A stretch of 64,000 nt of DNA from Crocinitomicaceae bacterium (lineage in GTDB: Bacteria; Bacteroidota; Bacteroidia; Flavobacteriales_D; Crocinitomicaceae): contig JADJYC010000003.1 of the NCBI GenBank assembly GCA_016719925.1, positions 124,001 through 188,000 on the forward strand, given 5' to 3'. Of this stretch, positions 1-8,343 are shown in pieces. Made by a program: the position numbers and the translations under genes. The stretch's first letter is position 1; every line of letters begins with the position of its first letter. A model generated the notes under the pieces. The model worked only from the letters and a program-made list of their open reading frames with translations. It ran no database searches and had not been told where the DNA came from.

Positions 1-678
1 CAGATCATCATGAATCACTTTGCTCTTTTGAAAAGCCCTGACCTTAAAAGCCATTAAAAATCCAAAAATCAGAATCGGATAAAACTCAAAAAGAACACCA
101 ATTACAATAATGGCAATAGAAGAAAAAAGTGTGAAATACATTTTGAATTTATCATTTGACGGAAAAAAAAGTGCCTCAATATAATTTCCACCGTCGAGCG
201 GATCAAGCGGAATAAGATTCAAAACATTAATCAGAATCAGCAGTAATGATATTTCAACCAGATAAATTCCAGGCTGAACATAAATCGCATACAAAAATAA
301 ACCACATCCTATAATAATACCAGGCAGTGGTCCCATCAGACTGATGATCAGTTTCTGTTTCTGACTGACATCCGTTTTGTTGCCTGTAACCATAGCCCCC
401 AAAAATGGAATGAAAAACATGTTCAGCGCTTTGTATCCAAACAACTTCATCATTGATAGATGTCCTAACTCATGTAACAGAAGAATTGCTATTATTTCAA
501 TTCCCAAAATGTAATTCTCAGGTATCCACAATAAAAAAACAAGGAAGAAAAGGAACATGGAAATGAACAGGCGCATGTATCTGGAACCTTGTTCAGGCTG
601 AACAAAATCAGGTTTAGCGGGATATAAATTTTCGTTCTCCTGGAACTTTTCAGCCAAAATTGAATGGGATAAAGACAA
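1..678 (-). CDS. Site-2 protease family (M50) membrane metalloprotease, partial
   Basis: An intramembrane zinc metalloprotease of the M50 family. The translation is open from the left window edge to about 684. It shows the zinc-binding motif HELGH (plus positions 460-474) inside a hydrophobic segment, and further on the second family motif, LIPLDPLDGG, whose Asp is the expected third zinc ligand. At least four hydrophobic segments are visible. The C-terminus lies outside the window. No ATG is present at the 5' end: an in-frame stop sits at 685-687, so TTG at 678 (or at 657) is the best start. It is divergent from the ABC ATPase, with only about 22 bp between them. The substrate is unknown. 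The family call is firm; the role is not. Confidence 0.8.
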   Translation of the reverse strand, partial: MSLSHSILAEKFQENENLYPAKPDFVQPEQGSRYMRLFISMFLFFLVFLLWIPENYILGIEIIAILLLHELGHLSMMKLFGYKALNMFFIPFLGAMVTGNKTDVSQKQKLIISLMGPLPGIIIGCGLFLYAIYVQPGIYLVEISLLLILINVLNLIPLDPLDGGNYIEALFFPSNDKFKMYFTLFSSIAIIVIGVLFEFYPILIFGFLMAFKVRAFQKSKVIHDDL

Positions 679-700
679 AACTACCTAATTTTATCCATCT

Positions 701-1351
701 ATGTTAAAGGCGAAGGAATTTACAAAAATTACGGTAACCTGTCAATTCTCAAAGGAATTGATCTGGAAGTAAAAACAGGCGAAATCGTTTGCATTGTAGG
801 TTCGTCAGGAGCAGGGAAAACAACTTTGCTTCAGATTTTAGGCACTCTGGATCAGGCTGACACAGGTGAAATTATCATTGACGGAGATAATCTTTCTGAA
901 TTAAACGGAGAAAAACTGGCAAAATTCAGAAATGAAAAACTCGGATTTATTTTTCAGTTTCATCAGTTATTGCCTGAATTTACTGCATTGGAAAATGTAA
1001 TGATTCCAGCACTTATCGGCAAAAAAAACAAGGCAGAATCAGAACAACGCGCAACTGAGCTATTAAAATTTCTTGGATTGGGTGAACGGCTAGAACACAA
1101 ACCGGCAGAGCTTTCGGGCGGAGAGCAGCAGCGTGTTGCCGTTGCAAGAGCACTCATGAACAAGCCTGCAATCATCATGGCTGATGAGCCTTCTGGTAAT
1201 CTTGACTCAGCAAATGCAAAAGATCTGCATGCTCTGTTTTTTAAACTCAAAAGAAGAGTTAGGTCAGACATTTATTATTGTTACTCACAATCCTGAACTG
1301 GCCAAACTTGCTGATCGTTGTCTTGAAATGAAAGATGGACGGATTATCTGA
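701..1351 (+). CDS. lolD: LolD-type ABC transporter ATP-binding protein (two frameshifts)
   Basis: ATPase subunit of a LolCDE/MacB-type ABC transporter, expected to power extraction of lipoproteins or another envelope substrate from the inner membrane. Walker A is GSSGAGKTT, the signature is LSGGEQQR and Walker B is IIMADEPSG; length about 216 aa is normal for LolD. The reading frame breaks twice. Near 712 one base is missing, after which the frame reads EGIYKNYGNLSILKG. Near 1251 an extra A sits in an A run, after which it reads ELGQTFIIVTHNPELAKLAD. The two breaks restore the frame, so the natural end is the TGA at 1349-1351. It overlaps the next gene by 17 bp, suggesting translational coupling. 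No permease gene is adjacent. LolD versus another MacB-type ATPase cannot be settled from this alone. Confidence 0.82.
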
Positions 1352-2135
1352 TTCAAAATTTTTAACTGAAATAAAAAATCTGCTGGAAGAAAAATCTGAC
1401 CAGTACAACACTGCTGATTTTATCATTGAAGATCCAATTTCAATTCCGCATCAGTTAACAAAAAAAGAAGATATTGAAATCATTGCTTTCATTGTTGCAA
1501 CCATTTCCTGGGGAAACAGAAAATCAATCATCAAAAACGGCGAAAAATTATTGGATATAATGGGGTACCAGCCTCTTGATTTTACCTTGAATGCCAGTGC
1601 AAAAGATTTAAAATCACTCCAATTTGTCCACCGCACATTCAATGCTGATGATTTGCAATTTTTCATGAGGGCTTTTAAAAAAATGTATACAGAAAAAGGC
1701 GGATTGGAATCAGCTTTCGGAGGGTTAAAATTTAAAGGTGATCTGAAAGAAAGAATTATCTGTTTCAGGGAAAACATGCTGCAAATCAAACATGAAAAAA
1801 GATCAGAAAAACATATTTCTTCTCCATTATCCAATTCAGCCTGTAAACGCATTAATATGTTTCTGAGATGGATGGTTCGTTCAGATAAAAGAAACGTAGA
1901 TTTTGGAATCTGGAAATCCATTAAACCATTTGAATTAATGTTACCGCTGGATGTACACACCGGAAGAGTAGCACGTGAATTAGGAATACTTCAACGGACT
2001 CAAAACGACTGGACCGCACTGGAAGAATTGATGCAGGTGCTCAGAAAATTTGACAAGAATGATCCGGTCAAATATGATTTCGCACTTTTTGGAATTGGCG
2101 CTTATGAAATGAAAGATAAAAGTTTACCGCGTTAA
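1335..2135 (+). CDS. TIGR02757 (DUF2400) family protein
   Basis: A 266-aa protein matching the conserved Bacteroidota/Spirochaetes family TIGR02757 (DUF2400), whose biochemical function is not established. Recognisable features are the N-terminal segment ending in ATISWGNRKSI, the central FVHRTF segment, and the C-terminal LPLDVHTGRVARELGI stretch, which resembles the helix-hairpin-helix/lyase region of DNA glycosylases; that resemblance is only an inference. The ATG lies inside the 3' end of lolD in another frame, so the two are probably cotranscribed. Its 3' end overlaps the convergent M14 peptidase gene by about 12 bp. The frame is intact throughout. Confidence 0.75.
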   Translation: MDGLSDSKFLTEIKNLLEEKSDQYNTADFIIEDPISIPHQLTKKEDIEIIAFIVATISWGNRKSIIKNGEKLLDIMGYQPLDFTLNASAKDLKSLQFVHRTFNADDLQFFMRAFKKMYTEKGGLESAFGGLKFKGDLKERIICFRENMLQIKHEKRSEKHISSPLSNSACKRINMFLRWMVRSDKRNVDFGIWKSIKPFELMLPLDVHTGRVARELGILQRTQNDWTALEELMQVLRKFDKNDPVKYDFALFGIGAYEMKDKSLPR

Positions 2136-3871
2136 GCTTTCTTCCAGTTTAGCCGGATCAATTTTCTCCATTATTCTTGCAACCGGATATTCATTATGTG
2201 ATGGTTCGTAATGAGATGATCCTTTATATATGAAATACAATTGTGCAAATGTGTTTGCAGCAAAATCCGCATCATTTTTTTTCTTCTCTTCAAATTGTTT
2301 TTTCAGTTCCGGATTTTCAGCCAATACTTTTGGTGCTTCGTCTTCAAAAACGTAAGCAGAAAACCATTCCTTTTGCTGGAGAACCGCGTCAAAATAATTC
2401 CAGGCCAGATAACTGTCTACGGCATGCGGTTCAAGCGTTTCTATGATAAACCGAACCGCGGTATTATCTGTTGGAATGACGTAATCACCTTTTCTGTAAT
2501 GCATCATTTTTTCTTCCTTATCAATTTCAACAGAGTGATGCAAATAATGCCCTTCATACGGACCATTTACCGTTTCAAAATGGACGATGTCGTATATTTC
2601 TGCTTTTACATCGATATCTTGCTTCAATCTGAAAATCTTAACCTGATTCCGTTTCAGTTTTTCAATTATAATATCCCACGCCTGAGGAATGATATAATAA
2701 TTTGGTCTGGTCACAATATCTCGCGAAAAGTACCGGTTGTAAATCTGATTTTTCTGTTGTATGGTTTTAGCTGATTATAATATAACCTTTTAGATCCGGT
2801 CACCTCGCTCATTTTATATTCTGCCTCATATCCGGCAAAATCAATACTGTCAAAACGGGTGGTATCCAGTTCCCAGTTCAATGCAAATTTTTCAGTTTCC
2901 AAAAGACTTTTGTCTGCCGCTTTTTTTAACTCTTTCAACTCTCTGTGATTTTCATCCATGAACTGAATGATTGACATCAGCAAATCATAGGTTGCCTCTA
3001 CCCTTTTGTCAAAGGGTTTTAACATGTGTGTTTCGGCTACGTATCCTATGGTATTAAACAGGTTCACATATCCTGTAGAATAACGTGGTGTCTCCATAAA
3101 CTCAACTATTCCGTCATCCGGAATTTCAGTCAGTGTTGTGACATAAGGAGACATTGGAAATCCTTTTTTCTCCATAGATTCATATAACCATGGATCCATT
3201 TTTTTTCCGACATAATCAGCAATCACCGGATTCATTTTATCACGCTGACTTGTAATGAGGGTCATGGTATATTGATAATCTGCTCCGTCTGAAGTATGTG
3301 TATCAATAAAAACAGCAGGTTTTAATGTGTGAAAAATCTGCCAGAAAGCATAGGTGTTTTTACTGTCTGATTTAATAAAATCACGGTTCAGATCCAGGTT
3401 CTTTGAATTCCCTCTGAAACCATATTCTAATGGTCCGTTCTGATTTGCCCTGCTGCAGCAATTCCTGTTATGCGCACCACCAATGTTGTAAATTGGAATG
3501 ATGGCAATAATTACATTATCAGGAATCAATGAAGTGTCTTTCAAAAGATCTTTACTCAACTTAATTGACGCATCCACTCCCTCTGGTTCACCCGGATGAA
3601 TTGCGTTGTTAATCAGAAAAACTGTTTTTGATTCAAATTATATTGGGTCAAATTTGCCTCATTTATTGATCAGAAAAAGTGAAACAGGCAATCCCTAATC
3701 ACTCATTCCAAATTCCTGATAAGCGCACAACTTTGGAAATTTTTCAGCCAGATTTTTATATTGTTCGATTGCACTTTCGTAAGTATATGTCTGATTTGAC
3801 AAATAGGGTTCCTCCTGTGAAAAACAAAATTTACCTGTACTAAAAAGAAGAAGAATAAAAATGATTCGCAT
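2124..3871 (-). pseudogene. M14 family zinc carboxypeptidase with three in-frame stops and one frameshift
   Basis: A secreted zinc carboxypeptidase of the M14 family, about 580 codons, starting with a signal peptide (MRIIFILLLFSTGKFCFSQ) at 3871. The zinc motif HxxE is seen as IHPGEPEG near 3590 and the third ligand in FIDTHTSDGADYQY near 3300; RNSKNLDLNRDF and VEFMETPRYSTGY are also family-like. Three stops interrupt the frame without shifting it: TAG at 3695-3697, TGA at 3659-3661 and TAA at 3638-3640 (codons 59, 71 and 78). A further one-base deletion near 2711 divides the C-terminal domain, where the second part would otherwise begin at a GTG. The catalytic residues are intact, so this is either a very recent pseudogene or a badly called stretch. 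The product is predicted to be periplasmic or extracellular. Confidence 0.75.
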
Positions 3872-3895
3872 GCAAACTATTTTGAAGTCACAAGA

Positions 3896-3925
3896 TACAA
3901 AAAAAGCACCTGTAACGAGGTGCTT
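3896..3925 (-). terminator. Rho-independent terminator
   Basis: An 8-bp inverted repeat (AAGCACCT / AGGTGCTT) with a 6-base loop spans 3904-3925. On the minus strand it is followed by a run of T (A run at 3896-3905 on plus). It lies directly downstream of the lipoprotein gene ending at 3951. Confidence 0.75.
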
Positions 3926-3950
3926 GTTTTATAAGAGGAAGAAATCCGGT

Positions 3951-4346
3951 TTACTCATCCTTTACAAACTTATATTCAGAACGGTAGTTTTCATAATTTC
4001 TCACCAGACATAATTCAGATTCATTCATGGTGCAGATTTCAAAAACGCTGTTTTCATCAATTATTATAGCATTCCCGTCTGAATCATAGATGTAGGAATA
4101 AATCAGTTTTTCACCATCTTCTTCAATATACATATCACAACTGTTTCCTGCAGATGTTTCGCAGGCAGAGAAATAATAAACCGTATTAACATCGTCAGCA
4201 AAGCTTGTTGCCTGCAATGTGTCATTCTGATAGAGACTGGTTTGAATGAGATTCCATTTTCCGGGCAGATAATTTTCAGTGACGGATTCTTTTCCGCAAC
4301 TCATAAAAAGGGTAAAAATCAAGGCTGGTAAAATCATATTTTTCAT
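3951..4346 (-). CDS. Small lipoprotein, lipocalin-like
   Basis: A 131-aa predicted lipoprotein. The N-terminus MKNMILPALIFTLFMSCGKE carries a lipobox with Cys at residue 17. The mature part opens with a YLPGKWNLIQTS segment, a pattern common in the short lipocalin-like lipoproteins of Bacteroidota, followed by alternating beta-type sequence with several Cys residues (ACETSAGNSCDMY, FEICTMNESELCLV) that could form disulphides. No enzymatic motif is seen and the function is unknown. It is a single transcription unit followed by its own terminator. A near -7 element (GAAATTTG) lies about 30 bp upstream on the minus strand. Confidence 0.7.
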   Translation of the reverse strand: MKNMILPALIFTLFMSCGKESVTENYLPGKWNLIQTSLYQNDTLQATSFADDVNTVYYFSACETSAGNSCDMYIEEDGEKLIYSYIYDSDGNAIIIDENSVFEICTMNESELCLVRNYENYRSEYKFVKDE

Positions 4347-4474
4347 TTTTTATTTGTTTTAATTTCGGATCAAATTTCACTCCGTTATTTGCCGATTTAA
4401 AATTGAATTCCGCACATGATTTTTTTTCTTTTTTGATTAGCACAAATACATTTAACAGCGAAAAATATTTTGCA

Positions 4475-4516
4475 AAAAATGCTGAAGGGAGCCTTCTTTC
4501 GAAAACTCCCTTCAGC
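4475..4516 (-). terminator. Rho-independent terminator after the CsgG-like pair
   Basis: Perfect 11-bp arms GCTGAAGGGAG (4481-4491) and CTCCCTTCAGC (4506-4516), followed on the minus strand by ATTTTTTGCA. It sits 65 bp downstream of the stop of the second CsgG-like paralogue and fits termination of that operon. Confidence 0.75.
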
Positions 4517-4580
4517 TGACCCGAGAAAACAGCTCGATTCTCCCAGTAACTTTTCAGTATGGGTTAAATGAAAAGCAAAT

Positions 4581-5715
4581 CTATTTTGAATTGATGTTCT
4601 TTTTAGTTCTTACAATATTAAATCCAACACTTAATCCAATCATTCCTCCGCCTTTTTGAGAAGAGTAGAAAAGATTCACCGGAACATTCAACGCGCCTGA
4701 CTGAAATGTTCTTCCAAAGCCAATAATCCATCTGGTAGCAAGTGTAAGCTCACCTCGTGTATCAAGATGTTTTCCCCATTCATAGCCGTTTTCAGAGAAA
4801 GAAGCATCAGAAAATCCATCGGCATAAAATTCATTTGAATCCCAATACTTTCCTGGATCACCAAAATTTCCATTATTATCAAAAAAACCTCTGCCGTATT
4901 TTGCCAGACTGAAACTTGGACCAAATGCAAACTCCCAGCCACCTTTTCCAAAACGATATCCGTTCAGCAATGAAATACTGGAATAAATTTTCCCTGTTCA
5001 AGTCCTGTAAACATTACCAGACATTCAACCAGGGCAGAAAAATTTTCTGTACCAACATATTGTCCTTCCCATTGATATCCAAGATTTGAAACTACCGGAG
5101 CAATTCCTAATCCTCCTGTTTCTCATCACGCACCATAAATTCATTCAGATCACCAACAGTATAAGCAACCCCCATTCGTGGTCCTGAATTATTTATGCGA
5201 TCCACATTATTGGAAACGATAACTTCATTTTTAAATGCCAGTCGCTTCATGGTTTCAGGCTCCGGAGTAAGTCCATGCATTAATTCAATAACGATGCCGA
5301 TCATTCGCTGCAATTCGTGCTCCTGATTGTCAAATTCAACAGAATTATTTTTTGCAACTTCTCCATTTTTAATATCAATAATTTTCAGGCTGACAACAAT
5401 CTTATTTCCCAATCCATCAATATTTCCTGAAACAATAAAATCAGTTCCAAGTGTTTTTCCATATTCAATAAGACAAGTTTTTCCAAAACAACTATCATAT
5501 TTTTCAGGATCTGCCAGCTCACTGATATCAAATTTATCCAGCACCGCATATTTGTTCAGCTTTACAAGCTCAAGCTGAGTAAGGCGTGTTGCTGTTGCAG
5601 AATTTGTGAACAAACCAAACGTTTTTATCGGTGCAACAGCAATAGATTGCGCAAAGATTTCTGATGCAGTCATCAAACAGATTATCATCAGAATAAATTT
5701 CATTTTTGTTTTCAT
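4581..5715 (-). CDS. CsgG/HfaB-like secreted protein, paralogue B (two frameshifts)
   Basis: Second member of a tandem pair. It has a signal peptide (MKTKMKFILMIICLMTASEIFAQ), then a CsgG-like N-terminal domain with KYAVLDKFDISEL, a CFGKTCLIEYGKTL segment and FIVSGNIDGLGNKIVVSLKIID, and a C-terminal beta-rich half ending in GLSVGFNIV. The N-terminal part shares many residues with paralogue A. The frame breaks near 5107 and again near 4972; across the breaks the translation continues as GGLGIAPVVSNLGYQWEGQYVG and LLNGYRFGKGGWEFAFGPSF, matching paralogue A. CsgG family proteins form or modulate outer-membrane secretion pores, but here the C-terminal half looks like an 8-10 strand barrel and the function is unknown. 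Only 26 bp separate it from paralogue A upstream, so the two form one operon. Confidence 0.7.
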
Positions 5716-5741
5716 GATTTCGAATTTTTAAATACTGCTTA

Positions 5742-6926
5742 TTATTCGTTAATTAATTTTATTCGCTTATTGACATTAAAACCAACACTTGCTCCAATAA
5801 TTCCTCCGTATTTATTTGAAGAATAGTAAAGATTTACCGGAATATTTAAAGCACCTGAACGGAATGTGCGGCCAAATGCCATTACCCAGTTTGCATTAAG
5901 TTCTGTTGATCCTCTCTTGTCCAGAAACTTTGAATACAATGACTGGTCAGGAGCGACATAATCAACATAAACTTCACCGGTGGTTTGATTAAATTGGGTT
6001 GGATCATTTCTCCACTGTTCATATTTCATTTGTTCATAATCTGCTTTTCTGTAATAAACACCATCCACTTCAATACCAGTTGAATATTTTCTCACTCCAA
6101 AACTTGGCCCGAATGCAAATTCCCAACCCGCTTTTCCAAATCTGAAACCGTTCATTAAAGTCATTGTTGGAATAAATTGTCCCTGTTCCATTCCACCGAT
6201 ATTGAAAACCAATTCTCCCAATGCTGAAAAATTTTCTGTACCTATATATTGCGCTTCAAACTGATATCCGATTGTTGTCATCAGCGGCAAAATTCCCAAT
6301 CCTCCCTGTGCTTCTTTTCTGGTATAAAATTTAGTCAGATCTCCGGTGGCAACATAAGCAATACCAACACGCGGACCAGAATTATTCATGCGGCCAACAT
6401 TGTTGGAAGTAATCACTTCATTTTTATATTCTAATTGTGATTTTGTAAACGGATCCGGAGTAACTCCATGCATTTCCTGGATAATGATTCCGATCATACG
6501 CTGAAGTTCAGAATTCTGATTATCAAATTCCATTGTGCGCGTTGCTTTCAGATTAGAACCAGCAACGTCAATCAGTTTTATGGTGATAACAATTTTATTA
6601 CTGAATCCATCTACGCTCCCTGAAAGTACATAATCTACCTTCAAAGCTTTTCCTAATTCAATCAGACATGATTTTCCATAACAGGTATAAAAATCTGTAT
6701 TTCCTTCCATCACTTCAGCCATATCAAATTCATCCAGCACCTTATATTTATCCATTTTAATAAGTTCAAGTCGGGCAAATTTTGCCGCAAACTCTGGTTT
6801 AATATCCAAACCGGATGTACTGAAATTTGAAACCGCAATGGTTTCTGTCATTCCTGTTATTGTCATCATCATAAACAACAGGGTCAATAAATAATGTTTT
6901 GTTTTCATAGGTTTTATTTTTTTCAT
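5742..6926 (-). CDS. CsgG/HfaB-like secreted protein, paralogue A
   Basis: Intact 394-aa member of the tandem CsgG-like pair. A signal peptide follows either the first ATG (6926) or, more likely, the internal ATG at 6908 (MKTKHYLLTLLF), which matches the start of paralogue B. The N-terminal domain contains YKVLDEFDMAEV, CYGKSCLIELGKAL and YVLSGSVDGFSNKIVITIKLIDV, typical of the CsgG-related fold found in Bacteroidota. A Cys pair (CYGKSC) is conserved in both paralogues (CFGKTC). The C-terminal half alternates aromatic and polar residues and ends IGASVGFNV, like an outer-membrane barrel. It is the first gene of a two-gene operon with a -7 element at 6963-6970. The function is not known. Confidence 0.72.
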   Translation of the reverse strand: MKKIKPMKTKHYLLTLLFMMMTITGMTETIAVSNFSTSGLDIKPEFAAKFARLELIKMDKYKVLDEFDMAEVMEGNTDFYTCYGKSCLIELGKALKVDYVLSGSVDGFSNKIVITIKLIDVAGSNLKATRTMEFDNQNSELQRMIGIIIQEMHGVTPDPFTKSQLEYKNEVITSNNVGRMNNSGPRVGIAYVATGDLTKFYTRKEAQGGLGILPLMTTIGYQFEAQYIGTENFSALGELVFNIGGMEQGQFIPTMTLMNGFRFGKAGWEFAFGPSFGVRKYSTGIEVDGVYYRKADYEQMKYEQWRNDPTQFNQTTGEVYVDYVAPDQSLYSKFLDKRGSTELNANWVMAFGRTFRSGALNIPVNLYYSSNKYGGIIGASVGFNVNKRIKLINE

Positions 6927-6962
6927 TCAGGAAATCTGATTCCTGTTTTTGTATTTATGAGT

Positions 6963-6970
6963 CAAATGTA
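6963..6970 (-). promoter_or_regulatory. Bacteroidota -7 promoter element for the CsgG-like operon
   Basis: TACATTTG on the minus strand matches the Bacteroidota -7 consensus TAnnTTTG and lies 37 bp upstream of the first start of the CsgG-like operon. No clear -33 element was found. Confidence 0.5.
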
Positions 6971-7183
6971 TCAGCGTATCTTCCGTTACTTAAATTGAAT
7001 TACGCCAAGACAAATTATAAACTTGCGCATATCGCAAAAAGAACCTTTATCGTAAAAATCTCCGGTGCAATGCGCAAAAAATCTTGATTGATATAAACCC
7101 GTGTTTGGTAGAATGCAAAAGATTCTTAATTGAAATATCACCTGATTCTGCAGGGATGATCAAACATAGATTGGCAAACTGAC

Positions 7184-7191
7184 TAAATTTG
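7184..7191 (+). promoter_or_regulatory. Bacteroidota -7 promoter element for the RND efflux operon
   Basis: TAAATTTG matches TAnnTTTG. The expected transcript start (about 7 bases on) lies near 7198, which excludes the TTG at 7189 as the adaptor start and supports ATG at 7210. Confidence 0.6.
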
Positions 7192-7209
7192 TACCATTCA
7201 AAACCGGTT

Positions 7210-8343
7210 ATGAAAATCAGACACATTGTAATTATCGCCCTCTTTGTTCTTGTAAATGTTCTTATTCTAATGGTTTTGCTTGGTGGTGGTTTTGCTCCTC
7301 CGGCAGAAAAAAAGGAAAAAGTTTTTGTCCCTTATGTTGAAGCCATGACAGTTATTAATGACAAAGAAGATCTGATGGTAAGCGGTTATGGTACGCTTTC
7401 ATCCTATAATACATTAGATATTGCTTCAGAAGTTCAGGGGAAATTGTATGCAGGAGTTTCACTTAAACCCGGAATTCAGTTTAAAAAAGGACAAATGCTT
7501 TTCAGAATTGATGATACTGAACTGCGTTATGCTAACCGGGCTAAAAAGAGTGCATTCATTAATCTGCTTGCCAATTCATTGCCGGATATCAAAGTAGATT
7601 ACAATTCAGAATATAAAAAATGGAATGATTATCTGGAAAGTATTAAACTGAATGAAACGCTTCCGCAACTTCCTTCCTGGAGTTCAGAAAAAGAAAAAGT
7701 TTTTCTTTCCACCAGAAATATTTTGAGTGAATACTTCTCAATTAAAAGTCAGGAAGAACAGCTCAGAAAATATGCAGTTACTGCACCATTCAGCGGAACA
7801 ATTACAGAAGTTTACATGCCGGAATTTTCTTTTGTAAATCCTGGTGCAAAAGTCATTAAAGCGGTTGAGACAGGGAATTATGAAATTCCCGTAGCGGTTC
7901 CGGTGAGCCAGCTTCATCTGGTAGAAAAGGGAACTAAATGCACGATTTACTCAACGGATGGAACAGAAAGAGGAGGTGGTGTAGTGGTCAGAGTCTCTGA
8001 AGTAATCAATAAGAGCACACAAAGTGTCACGGTTTATGTAAAACCAGGAAATGAAAATAAAAATCATTTTATAGAAGGTGAATATTTACTTGTAAAAATT
8101 GATGCTCAGATTTCTCAGTCAGGAATGAGAATTCCGCTTTCTGCAATTAAAGACAATCAGGTATTTGTTTACTCAATAACCGATTCTATCCTAACCAAAA
8201 AACCAGTTCAGATTCTGAATGAAAATGAGCACGGTGCATTTGTGTCAGGACTCAATGACGGAGAAACAGTGGTGATTCAGGAAGTCATTAATTTTTCTGA
8301 TACACTTAAATACGGAATTACTTTAAAAAATAAGCCGTCATGA
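7210..8343 (+). CDS. RND efflux periplasmic adaptor (membrane fusion protein)
   Basis: Adaptor subunit of a tripartite RND efflux pump, bridging the inner-membrane pump and the outer-membrane channel. An N-terminal membrane anchor (HIVIIALFVLVNVLILMVLL) is followed by lipoyl-type half motifs (LDIASEVQGKLYAGVSLKPGIQFKKGQMLFRID and YAVTAPFSGTITEVYM). Between them lies a short hairpin of about 90 residues, then a beta-barrel and a membrane-proximal domain ending in GLNDGETVVIQ. Length 378 aa is normal. I prefer ATG 7210 over the longer TTG start at 7189 because the promoter element overlaps that codon. The stop overlaps the RND pump ATG by 4 bp (ATGA), so translation is coupled. The substrate cannot be read from the sequence. 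Confidence 0.88.
   Translation: MKIRHIVIIALFVLVNVLILMVLLGGGFAPPAEKKEKVFVPYVEAMTVINDKEDLMVSGYGTLSSYNTLDIASEVQGKLYAGVSLKPGIQFKKGQMLFRIDDTELRYANRAKKSAFINLLANSLPDIKVDYNSEYKKWNDYLESIKLNETLPQLPSWSSEKEKVFLSTRNILSEYFSIKSQEEQLRKYAVTAPFSGTITEVYMPEFSFVNPGAKVIKAVETGNYEIPVAVPVSQLHLVEKGTKCTIYSTDGTERGGGVVVRVSEVINKSTQSVTVYVKPGNENKNHFIEGEYLLVKIDAQISQSGMRIPLSAIKDNQVFVYSITDSILTKKPVQILNENEHGAFVSGLNDGETVVIQEVINFSDTLKYGITLKNKPS

Noticed and set aside
963..1271. 102-aa minus-strand ORF inside lolD
   Set aside because: Antisense shadow of a clearly coding gene with ABC motifs on the plus strand.
2241..2774. 177-aa plus-strand ORF opposite the M14 gene
   Set aside because: Phe/Ile-rich shadow of the M14 C-terminal domain without any motif.
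7160..7180. Possible -33 element upstream of the efflux operon
   Set aside because: No TTTG or TTG lies at 19-21 bp spacing from the -7 box; only the -7 box is reported.
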